A program made the position numbers and the translations under genes. Positions 7,231 to 12,556 of a stretch of 13,059 nt of DNA are shown here, in pieces. The stretch's first letter is position 1, and each line of letters opens with the position of its first letter. The notes below the pieces were generated by a model, which searched no databases, was not told where the DNA came from, and saw only the letters and a program-made list of their open reading frames with translations. This stretch comes from JBCBZH01 sp039815415 (GTDB lineage Bacteria > Bacteroidota > Rhodothermia > Rhodothermales > Rubricoccaceae): NCBI GenBank assembly GCA_039815415.1, contig JBCBZH010000103.1, positions 1-13,059 on the forward strand, given 5' to 3'.

Positions 7231-7587
7231 TTATCCGCCAGCTCGAACGCGGACCAGTGTGTTGGTGCTTCCGGTGATTGGAGAGCGGATCCAGAGCGTG
7301 TCGCCCGACAGGCGGATCTGGAAGCGCTCGGTCTCCGTGGCATCGGAGAGCGTCAGGAGCGAGTCGCCCGCAATGGAGAACTCGGCCTCGTAGGTCTGGG
7401 CCTCGCGTGGCGTCAGGCGTTCAACGATGCGCGCCCGTCCATCAGCGAAGAAGGTGTAGCGGGTGAAGGTCTCCGTGGATGGGTTCGCCTGCTGCCACGT
7501 GCCTACATAGGCGCCGCGCCCCTCAGAGCCGCACCCCGCAAGCCAAATCGCCAGCCCGGCGCAGAGAACAGAGAGGGGAGCACGCAT
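7231..7587 (-). CDS. Small putative lipoprotein of unknown function
   Basis: The 118-residue product begins MRAPLSVLCAGLAIWLAGCGSE, a signal sequence with a lipobox (LAGC, Cys19), so it is probably exported and lipid-anchored. The mature part reads GAYVGTWQQANP...TRYTFFADGRARIVERLTP and then alternating short strands (YEAEFSIAGDSLLTLSDATETERFQIRLSGDTLWI). This pattern resembles the small beta-barrel, lipocalin-like domains common in Bacteroidota lipoproteins, but no family was recognised. ATG at 7587 is chosen because it places the signal peptide at the N-terminus; a start at 7647 would put 20 unlikely residues before it. The last codons before the TAA are formed by a copy of the CGAGCTGGCG repeat. 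It is divergent from the rhomboid gene. Confidence 0.75.
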   Translation of the reverse strand: MRAPLSVLCAGLAIWLAGCGSEGRGAYVGTWQQANPSTETFTRYTFFADGRARIVERLTPREAQTYEAEFSIAGDSLLTLSDATETERFQIRLSGDTLWIRSPITGSTNTLVRVRAGG

Positions 7588-7593
7588 CGTCAG

Positions 7594-7602
7594 GTAAGTT
7601 AG
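7594..7602. promoter_or_regulatory. Overlapping divergent -7 boxes for the lipoprotein and rhomboid genes
   Basis: TAAGTTAG (7595-7602, plus) ends 21 bases before the rhomboid ATG. TAACTTAC (7601-7594, minus) ends only six bases before the lipoprotein ATG, which would make that transcript nearly leaderless. Both fit the -7 consensus only loosely. The arrangement mirrors the shared box between murB and the alkyltransferase gene. Confidence 0.35.
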
Positions 7603-7623
7603 CGGCCCCGCATTCTGGACCCT

Positions 7624-8256
7624 ATGGACTTCGCTCAGCTTCTCCACAACGCGCCGATCACGTCGGTTCTTTTGCTCGCCAACGTGCTGGTGGGGATCTA
7701 CACCCTTTCAGCTAATCCAGAGCTGATCGACCGTTGGGCCTTTAAGCCATATCGGGTGATCCGCGAGAAGGAGTGGAGCCGGTGGGTGACCGCTGGATTT
7801 GTCCATGCAGGGTTCATGCACCTCGCGTTCAATATGTGGGCGCTGTTCCTGTTTGGACCGTACGTAGAGACGCGGATTGGTCCAGTGCGCTATGCGTTGA
7901 TGTACCTCGGCGCTGAACTGGCGGCCAACGCGCTGACGTATTGGAAGCATCGCGATTCTCCCAGCTACTCTGCCGTTGGGGCGTCGGGCGCCATCTCGGG
8001 CGTGCTGTTTGCGTTCTGCTTGTTCGAGCCCTTCTCAGTGCTCCAACTCATTATTCCGCCGATCCCGGTGTGGGCCATTGTCTTCGCGTTTTTCTACGTC
8101 GCGATCTCGATCTACGCCTCTAGCCGTGGCGGCGGGCGCATCGCGCATGAGGCGCACCTGGGCGGGGCGCTCGGCGGCCTCGTGCTGACGATTCTTCTCT
8201 ACCCCGCTGCCGTCTCAATCTTCGTCGAGCAAGTCGTTGCTCGATTTGGGGGCTAG
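7624..8256 (+). CDS. Rhomboid family intramembrane serine protease
   Basis: Rhomboids cut transmembrane substrates within the inner membrane using a Ser-His dyad. The 210-residue product has about six membrane segments. It shows HAGFMHLAFNMWALFLFG with the oxyanion-region His66 and Asn70, the catalytic serine motif GASGAISG (Ser121), and the catalytic histidine in HEAHLGGALGG (His178). The N-terminal segment PITSVLLLANVLVGIYT is the first helix, and WSRWVTAGF precedes the second. The dyad is complete, so it should be active; the substrate cannot be deduced. Start ATG at 7624 lies 21 bases after a -7-like box. The stop TAG shares its bases with the stop of the convergent HAD gene (CTAG). Confidence 0.93.
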   Translation: MDFAQLLHNAPITSVLLLANVLVGIYTLSANPELIDRWAFKPYRVIREKEWSRWVTAGFVHAGFMHLAFNMWALFLFGPYVETRIGPVRYALMYLGAELAANALTYWKHRDSPSYSAVGASGAISGVLFAFCLFEPFSVLQLIIPPIPVWAIVFAFFYVAISIYASSRGGGRIAHEAHLGGALGGLVLTILLYPAAVSIFVEQVVARFGG

Positions 8257-8978
8257 GTCGCCAGCTCGAGCTTGAGGAGCAGGTCGGCCCAGTCGCTGAA
8301 TGCCCAGGCTCCGTTGGGCTGGAGGTCCGCATCGCCGCGGAACCACGCCACCTGCCATCCGAAGTCCGTCCCACCCACCACGTCGGAGTGGTAGGAGTCG
8401 CCGATGTAGAGCACGTCAGATGGCGCTAGCTCGAGGCCGAGGCTCTCGGAGAGGTCGGTGGTCGCCAGCGCGAACACCTCGCGGTGAGGCTTCCAGGCGC
8501 CCACTTCCTCTGCGATCCAGACCGCTTCCGAGCGCTCGGCCAGCGCAGGCATCGTCGCCAGCTTGGCGCGTTGCTGCTCAGAGAACCCGTTGGTCAGGAT
8601 GGCGACGGGGATCTGGTCGGCGACGGCGTGGAAGGCTGCCTCGGCGCCGTCGGTCCAGGTCCAGTGGTCGGCGTAGAGATCCAGGTAGCGTCGGCCAAAC
8701 GTTGCGGCATCGAGCTGGTGAGCGTCGAGAGCCGTCAGGGTGTGCTCGAACCGAAGCCGCTTGAGCTGCTCGGACGTGATGACGCTCTTCCCAAAGTCTC
8801 TCCAGAGCGGGACGTTGTGGGCGTGGTAGGTCGCCTGGACGTGCGCTAGCGCGTGGCGTCCGAGTGTGTCGGGGTGCTCGCGGTGGAGGTCCGCTAGAGC
8901 CGAGCGCTCGGCGCGGCGGTGGTCGAGCAGCGTGTCGTCCAGGTCAAAAACGACGGCTTTCGGAGAGGGATGGGAGAT
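8253..8978 (-). CDS. HAD superfamily phosphatase (YjjG-like) with no standard start codon
   Basis: A subfamily I HAD hydrolase, probably a phosphatase of nucleotides or sugar phosphates. With the start placed at ATC (8978) the protein has 241 residues: motif I VVFDLDDTLLDH (Asp12 nucleophile, Asp14), a helical cap, motif II AILTNG (Thr129), motif III Lys163 in AWKPH, and motif IV YIGDSYHSD (Asp194, Asp199). YjjG, a 5'-nucleotidase, is the closest type I recognise. The frame is open back to a TGA near 9083, yet contains no ATG, GTG, TTG or CTG before the catalytic Asp. ATC at 8978 gives a natural N-terminus (M)SHPSPKAVVFDLDDT and lies 24 bases behind a -7-like box. The next ATG (8552) would remove motifs I and II. 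The last residues, LELAT, are encoded by a repeat copy. Confidence 0.82.
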   Translation of the reverse strand: MSHPSPKAVVFDLDDTLLDHRRAERSALADLHREHPDTLGRHALAHVQATYHAHNVPLWRDFGKSVITSEQLKRLRFEHTLTALDAHQLDAATFGRRYLDLYADHWTWTDGAEAAFHAVADQIPVAILTNGFSEQQRAKLATMPALAERSEAVWIAEEVGAWKPHREVFALATTDLSESLGLELAPSDVLYIGDSYHSDVVGGTDFGWQVAWFRGDADLQPNGAWAFSDWADLLLKLELAT

Positions 8979-9002
8979 GGGAGTAGGGGGGAGGCGCCAG
9001 CG

Positions 9003-9010
9003 CGAAACTA
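9003..9010 (-). promoter_or_regulatory. Candidate -7 box of the HAD gene (TAGTTTCG)
   Basis: On the minus strand TAGTTTCG lies 24 bases before the proposed ATC start at 8978, inside the 18-27-base range measured for most other genes here. It sits between the end of the acyltransferase gene (9076) and the HAD gene, implying separate transcription. The leader is almost pure C and T. Confidence 0.45.
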
Positions 9011-9039
9011 TTCCTGTGTTGGGCGAAGTGGCGTCTCCT

Positions 9040-9049
9040 CGAGCTGGCG
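9040..9049 (+). repeat. Copy of the CGAGCTGGCG repeat behind the GNAT gene
   Basis: An exact CGAGCTGGCG, extended to TCGAGCTGGCGA, lies 26 bases downstream of the acyltransferase stop and about 30 bases upstream of the HAD -7 box. It is a single copy without an inverted partner nearby. Confidence 0.6.
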
Positions 9050-9075
9050 AACTCGGAACCGTTGAGCCTCGATCC

Positions 9076-10212
9076 TCAAAACGTCATCTCGAACATCGCG
9101 TACTCCTTGTCCTTCACCGCGCCCAGCTTCTCGAGCGCGTTGATAAGCGGGGTATTGATGTCGAGCACCCAACTCATCTCGGCACCCTCGAAGCCCATCT
9201 CCCGGCCGTTCTTGATGGTCTCGTTGATGAGGATGGCGTCGATGCCTCGGCCCCTGTAGTCCGGGAGCACTCCCATGAGTGCCATGCGGATCTCGTAGAT
9301 GCCGCCGAACTGGCCCCAGGCGAGGAGCTTCGGCAGCCCAGTGGGGAGGAGGCGGCCGTTCTTGACGCGCTGCAGAGCGCGATTCAGGTTCGGGAGTGAC
9401 ACCGAGAAGGCGACCGGTTTGCCCTCGTCTTCCACGAACAGGAACAGATCTTCCTCGAGGATCTGCTTCAGGTCATCGGCGAGGTGACGGGCCTCGTGTG
9501 AGGTGTAAGGAACATGGCCCCAGTTCTCGGCCCAGGCGAGGTTGTAGATCGCCATCGCCGCGTCTACCTCCTCATAGAACCGACTCTTGTCGAACGACCG
9601 GATCGTGAGCGTCGGGTACCGACGCTGCACGAGCGCTGCGCCGCGCGCCATCTTCGGCGCGTTGACATAGGCATCGTGGACGTAGTAGGCCCACATGGTC
9701 ATCGCCCGCGTGAAGCCGTAGTCGGTGAGGACCTGCTCGTAGTACGGCTTGTTGTAGGGCAGCAGAATCGACGGGGGCCGGTGGAAGCCATCCACGAGGA
9801 GGCCGGCCACGTCGTTCATTGTTGGGTTGGTGGGGCCGCGCACGCCCGTGAGGCCGCGCTGCTTCAGCCAGCCCGTTGCCGCATCCAGCAGGGCGGTCGA
9901 GACCTCCGGATCCTCGATAGACTCGAAGAAGCCGAAGAAGCCGTTGCCGTCGTCGTACTTCTGCAGGTGCATCCCGTTGACGATGCCTGCGATGCGGCCG
10001 ACCACCTCGCCAGCCCGTTCGGCGAGGAACAGCTGCATGTCGCCGTGCTCGAAGAAGGGATTCTTCTTTGGGTGGATCACCTTGGCCTGGTCCATCCGTA
10101 GCGGTGGGACGAACGTGCGATCCTCAACGTAGTGGCTGTACGGGAAGTCGAGGAACCGCTTGCGGTCGGCGGCGGACGTGGCGGGGCGGACGGTGACGGC
10201 AGGCATGGGCAT
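9076..10212 (-). CDS. Long GNAT-fold acyltransferase, candidate ceramide synthase
   Basis: The 378-residue protein contains a C-terminal GNAT acyl-CoA-binding motif, VLPDYRGRGIDAILINE (Arg320-Gly323 region), followed by EMSWVLDINTPLINALEKLGAVKDKEYAMFE. The middle has the segment GVRGPTNPTMNDVAGLLVDGF..PPSILLPYNKPYYEQVLTDYGF, typical of a long YghO-like GNAT family. The family substrate is not established for most members. Bacterial ceramide synthase described in Caulobacter is a GNAT-type protein, and the serine palmitoyltransferase gene lies nearby on the same strand, so an N-acyltransferase acting on a sphingoid base is a reasonable guess. Two ATGs occur, at 10212 and 10206; a TAGCTTGC box ends 12 and 18 bases before them, which favours 10206 slightly. 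No signal peptide or membrane segment is evident. Confidence 0.85.
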   Translation of the reverse strand: MPMPAVTVRPATSAADRKRFLDFPYSHYVEDRTFVPPLRMDQAKVIHPKKNPFFEHGDMQLFLAERAGEVVGRIAGIVNGMHLQKYDDGNGFFGFFESIEDPEVSTALLDAATGWLKQRGLTGVRGPTNPTMNDVAGLLVDGFHRPPSILLPYNKPYYEQVLTDYGFTRAMTMWAYYVHDAYVNAPKMARGAALVQRRYPTLTIRSFDKSRFYEEVDAAMAIYNLAWAENWGHVPYTSHEARHLADDLKQILEEDLFLFVEDEGKPVAFSVSLPNLNRALQRVKNGRLLPTGLPKLLAWGQFGGIYEIRMALMGVLPDYRGRGIDAILINETIKNGREMGFEGAEMSWVLDINTPLINALEKLGAVKDKEYAMFEMTF

Positions 10213-10224
10213 CGGGCGGTTCCC

Positions 10225-10232
10225 GCAAGCTA
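10225..10232 (-). promoter_or_regulatory. Candidate -7 box of the GNAT gene (TAGCTTGC)
   Basis: On the minus strand TAGCTTGC lies 12 bases before the ATG at 10212 and 18 before the ATG at 10206. It has five of the six defined TAnnTTT positions. An exact CGAGCTGGCG copy begins 22 bases upstream. Confidence 0.4.
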
Positions 10233-10254
10233 CCCGAGTCCGGCCGTTCGCGTT

Positions 10255-10264
10255 CGCCAGCTCG
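10255..10264 (-). repeat. Copy of the CGAGCTGGCG repeat upstream of the GNAT gene
   Basis: Exact CGCCAGCTCG on the plus strand, extending to TTCGCCAGCTCGA, in the promoter region of the acyltransferase gene. Just after it (10273-10300) a loosely repeated CAGTAGCgAGTGG / CAGTAGCcAGTGG direct repeat is present. Confidence 0.6.
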
Positions 10265-10309
10265 AGGGATGGGCCAGTAGCGAGTGGGCAGTAGCCAGTG
10301 GTAGAGGCT

Positions 10310-10341
10310 TGCCAGCTCGATCGCGATGCCTCGAGCTAGCG
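10310..10341. repeat. Facing pair of near-copies of the repeat, potential hairpin
   Basis: TGCCAGCTCGA (10310-10320) and TCGAGCTAGCG (10331-10341) form an imperfect inverted repeat with a 10-base loop (one mismatch in a 10-bp arm). It lies in the gap between the GNAT gene and the small membrane-protein gene, and could fold in RNA or act as a cruciform. Confidence 0.5.
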
Positions 10342-10383
10342 ATGAGGGGCTTCTCGGACGCGGCTATTTCATTTCAACAGCAT

Positions 10384-10520
10384 TGTCATCCCGAACCGAA
10401 GGTCGGCGAAGCCAACGAAGTGAGGGATCTCACCTGAAGGCAGCAGTCGTAGGCAGCACACCCTATGGAGGCTCACGTCGCGTTGAGATCCCTCGTCGCT
10501 GCGCTTCCCTCGGGATGACA
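10384..10520. repeat. 137-bp extragenic inverted-repeat element
   Basis: The outer ends TGTCATCCCGA (10384-10394) and TCGGGATGACA (10510-10520) are exact complements. Internally GAGGGATCTCA (10422-10432) and TGAGATCCCTC (10484-10494) are also exact complements, so each arm is a unit with conserved ends and a variable, GAAG/CGAAG-rich middle (49 and 37 bases). The arms enclose a 51-base centre. This has the form of a REP/BIME-like or MITE-like extragenic palindrome; similar TCATCCCGA...GAGGGATCT units occur in unrelated genomes as I recall. No transposase is present. The surrounding stretch 10213-10581 contains no gene I can support. Confidence 0.75.
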
Positions 10521-10556
10521 TAGAGGGCAAGCCTATTTGCTGCGCTTTCGGCCGCT

Positions 10557-10566
10557 CGAGCTGGCG
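10557..10566 (+). repeat. Copy of the CGAGCTGGCG repeat
   Basis: Exact CGAGCTGGCG, in the form CTCGAGCTGGCGA, 16 bases downstream of the TGA that ends the reading frame following the membrane-protein gene. Its place behind the frame matches other copies that sit just after genes. Confidence 0.6.
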
Positions 10567-10581
10567 ATTCAGGTTCTCGGT

Positions 10582-10764
10582 TCAGTCTGAGTAGCCCCAG
10601 CCATGTTCTGACGAGAACTCCCATGCGCCCCATAACAGCCTTTTCCTGTCAGTCACCCAGCATCGGTGTTGCTGGAGTCCATACTCGGGACTGTTCCCGT
10701 ACTCAGCGAGCAAGGGCGTTATGCGTTGGGCCACGAACGCATCCCGGCTTGAGAGATCTACAGC
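10582..10764 (-). pseudogene. In-frame continuation of the membrane-protein gene past a UGA
   Basis: After the TGA at 10767-10765 the same frame stays open for 59 codons and ends at a TGA (10584-10582). It reads AVDLSSRDAFVAQRITPLLA, then EYGNSPEYGLQQHRCWVTDR and KRLLWGAWEFSSEHGWGYSD. The Trp/Cys/Tyr-rich, protein-like ending suggests that it was once, or still is, the C-terminal domain of the upstream membrane protein, interrupted by a nonsense codon. An alternative is a separate short gene from a GTG inside it (VAQRITPL), about 45 residues, without a clear promoter. Confidence that the region is coding is moderate. Confidence 0.45.
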
Positions 10765-11070
10765 TCAAACGTCCTCGCACCATCCTTTAGCCAGTTGGAC
10801 ATCCCATGCGTCGATGAGCCATCCAAGAGGCAACGACGACAGCTGGAGGACCGCTGCAAGAGCGATAGGAGCAGCAAACTGGGCGGGACGCTGTTTCCCA
10901 AACTCACCTGCAGCAGCGAGCAGGACAGCCACGATGAGAAGCGCTGCAAGCAGGTAGAAGGTGCCTACGGAGTGTATCAGCCCACCTCGCCCTACCAGTG
11001 CGAGAATAGTCGCCAGCACCAAGCCAGGAAACACACGCTTCCTATAGGCTTCTGACTGGAGAAAATGCAC
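10765..11070 (-). CDS. Small membrane protein coupled to serine palmitoyltransferase
   Basis: A 101-residue protein with a GTG start whose first base is the last base of the upstream stop codon (TAGTG), a typical arrangement for coupled translation. It reads (M)HFLQSEAYRKRVFPGLVLATILALVGRGG and has three likely membrane helices: about residues 14-30, 35-53 and 65-89, the last ending LGWLIDAWDVQLAKGWCEDV. No family was recognised. It stops at a TGA, but the frame continues with protein-like sequence for 59 more codons, so this may be the truncated front of a ~161-residue protein with a cytoplasmic or periplasmic tail. Being tied to the sphingolipid enzyme, it may help that pathway at the membrane, which is inference only. 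Confidence 0.65.
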   Translation of the reverse strand: MHFLQSEAYRKRVFPGLVLATILALVGRGGLIHSVGTFYLLAALLIVAVLLAAAGEFGKQRPAQFAAPIALAAVLQLSSLPLGWLIDAWDVQLAKGWCEDV

Positions 11071-12413
11071 TACCGCCGCACCTTCCCGCGGAGCGTAGAC
11101 CGGTCCAGGTTGGGTGGAACTGCATTGCCCGGCGCATCCCCGTGCTGGTCCACGGCGTGACCCTGCCCGTTGGTGCCGATGATGCCGTGTTTGAGGCCCA
11201 CCTTGCGGAACGCCTCCAGCACCTGCGTCAGCTCGTCGTCCGAGTGCGTCGCCATGTAGCTCGTCCGCATCAGCGACTGGCCGCGCGGGACGGCTGGGGG
11301 CACCACCGCGTTGGCGAACACACCTGCTTCCAGCAGATCGCGCCAGAATGCGAAGCCCGTCATCATGTCGCCGATGACGACCGGGATGATGGGCGTCTGG
11401 CTCGTCCACACGTTGAATCCGAGTTCGCGGAGGCCGTTGCGCATAAAGTCGGCCACCTTCTCCAGGCGCTCGACGCGTTCGGGTTCCGCCTCCAGAATGT
11501 CGAGGCACGCCAGCACGGTTGCCACGTTGGCCGGTGGCATGGACGCGCTGAAAATGTGCGTACTGGCGACGTGCCGGATGTAGTCTGTCACCGACTTGTC
11601 GCCGACCACAAACCCTCCGAGGGAGGCAAAGCTCTTCGAAAATGTGCCCGTCGTGAGATCCACGCGGTCTACCACGTCGAACAGCGCTGCAGTGCCCCGC
11701 CCGCCCGGCCCGACCACGCCGACAGCGTGGGCGTCGTCCAGCATCAGCGCGGCGCCGAACTCCTCCGCCAACTCGACCAGCTCGGGGACGTGCGCGAGCG
11801 TGCCCGACATCGAGAACACGCCGTCTGTCGTAATCACCTTGCCCGCATCGGGGCGGTCCTCCGCAGCGCGCTCGAGGCGCTGGCGGAGATGCGCCATGTC
11901 GTTGTGCGTGTACCGGATGGTGTCGGCGATCGACACCTGGGTTCCGGCGATAATGCACGCGTGGTTGTCCTTGTCCGAGAAGATCAGGTCACCCTTCTGC
12001 GCGACAGCCTGCAACACACCCTGGTTGGTCATGTAGCCCGTCGAGAACAAGACACAGGCCTCCTTGCCCATGAAGGCCGCGAGGCGCTCCTCCAGCTCGA
12101 GGTGGATGTCCAGCGTGCCATTCAAGAAGCGGCTTCCTGTACAGCCCGTTCCGTACTTCTCGATGGCGTCCTTGGCGGCTTCCCGCACCTTCGGGTGGCT
12201 TGTCAGCCCGAGGTAGTTATTCGACCCTGCCATGATGACCTCCCTGCCTCCGATGACGGCTCGCGTGCCCTCGGCGACGGAGATCGGGCGGAAGTAGGGA
12301 TACAACCCGGCGGACTTCACCATGTCGTAATCCCCGTCGGCCTTCGTGAACTCGACAGCCCGGTCGAAGATGGACGGGAGAGATCGGTCGGTCGAGGCGT
12401 CGGAATGGGGCAT
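11070..12413 (-). CDS. spt: Serine palmitoyltransferase-like PLP enzyme (alpha-oxoamine synthase family)
   Basis: Serine palmitoyltransferase condenses L-serine with a long-chain acyl-CoA to 3-ketosphinganine, the first step of sphingolipid synthesis. The 447-residue product has the family layout: MVKSAGLYPYFRPI (31-44), SNNYLGLTSHPKVREAA (64-80), YGTGCTGSRFLNGTLDIHLELE, the PLP-stacking His151 (DKDNHACI), LDDAHAVG with Asp226 and His229, and the Schiff-base lysine Lys260 in TGTFSKSFASLGG. The Asp-His-Lys spacing (3 and 31) matches characterised bacterial serine palmitoyltransferases as I recall them. KBL (2-amino-3-ketobutyrate ligase) and BioF are relatives and cannot be fully excluded, but LYPYFR and the ~50-residue N-terminal arm favour SPT. 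ATG at 12413 is chosen over upstream in-frame ATGs because only it starts near the conserved part. A TATCTTGG box lies 35 bases upstream. Confidence 0.87.
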   Translation of the reverse strand: MPHSDASTDRSLPSIFDRAVEFTKADGDYDMVKSAGLYPYFRPISVAEGTRAVIGGREVIMAGSNNYLGLTSHPKVREAAKDAIEKYGTGCTGSRFLNGTLDIHLELEERLAAFMGKEACVLFSTGYMTNQGVLQAVAQKGDLIFSDKDNHACIIAGTQVSIADTIRYTHNDMAHLRQRLERAAEDRPDAGKVITTDGVFSMSGTLAHVPELVELAEEFGAALMLDDAHAVGVVGPGGRGTAALFDVVDRVDLTTGTFSKSFASLGGFVVGDKSVTDYIRHVASTHIFSASMPPANVATVLACLDILEAEPERVERLEKVADFMRNGLRELGFNVWTSQTPIIPVVIGDMMTGFAFWRDLLEAGVFANAVVPPAVPRGQSLMRTSYMATHSDDELTQVLEAFRKVGLKHGIIGTNGQGHAVDQHGDAPGNAVPPNLDRSTLRGKVRR

Positions 12414-12448
12414 GGCGGGCGCGTACGCGCGCTGGCAACAGAAGTCAT

Positions 12449-12456
12449 CCAAGATA
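12449..12456 (-). promoter_or_regulatory. Possible -7 box of spt (TATCTTGG)
   Basis: On the minus strand TATCTTGG resembles TAnnTTTG with one difference and ends 35 bases before the spt ATG, a longer leader than for other genes here. It lies just beyond the hairpin behind the DUF5683-type gene, which fits a separate transcription unit. Confidence 0.35.
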
Positions 12457-12494
12457 GACGGGGCAGGGTGGCAGGGCGGCGCAGACTGAATGAA

Positions 12495-12530
12495 AGGGGA
12501 CTGCCCATCGCACATCTCTCCTAGTCCCCT
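12495..12530 (-). terminator. Rho-independent terminator of the DUF5683-type gene
   Basis: On the minus strand the 8-bp arms AGGGGACT (12530-12523) and AGTCCCCT (12502-12495) are perfect complements with a 20-base loop, followed by TTCATTC. The hairpin starts 26 bases after the TAA at 12557. A second arm, GGGGAC at 12549-12554, within a variant repeat copy (CGAGCTGGGG, 12543-12552), can pair with GTCCCC (12524-12529) instead. Confidence 0.55.
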
Positions 12531-12556
12531 GGGCACCCTCAACGAGCTGGGGACAC

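Noticed and set aside
10326..10523. Short plus-strand open frames over the inverted-repeat element
   Set aside because: They lie in the repeat itself and in an intergenic gap, with no protein-like composition.
1185..10566. The 10-mer as a Chi-like or KOPS-like oriented site
   Set aside because: Such sites are strongly biased to one strand; here the copies are split 6 to 9.
10765..10767. Selenocysteine at the in-frame UGA
   Set aside because: No convincing hairpin of the bacterial SECIS type was seen immediately after the UGA, and the flanking sequence lacks a known selenoprotein motif.
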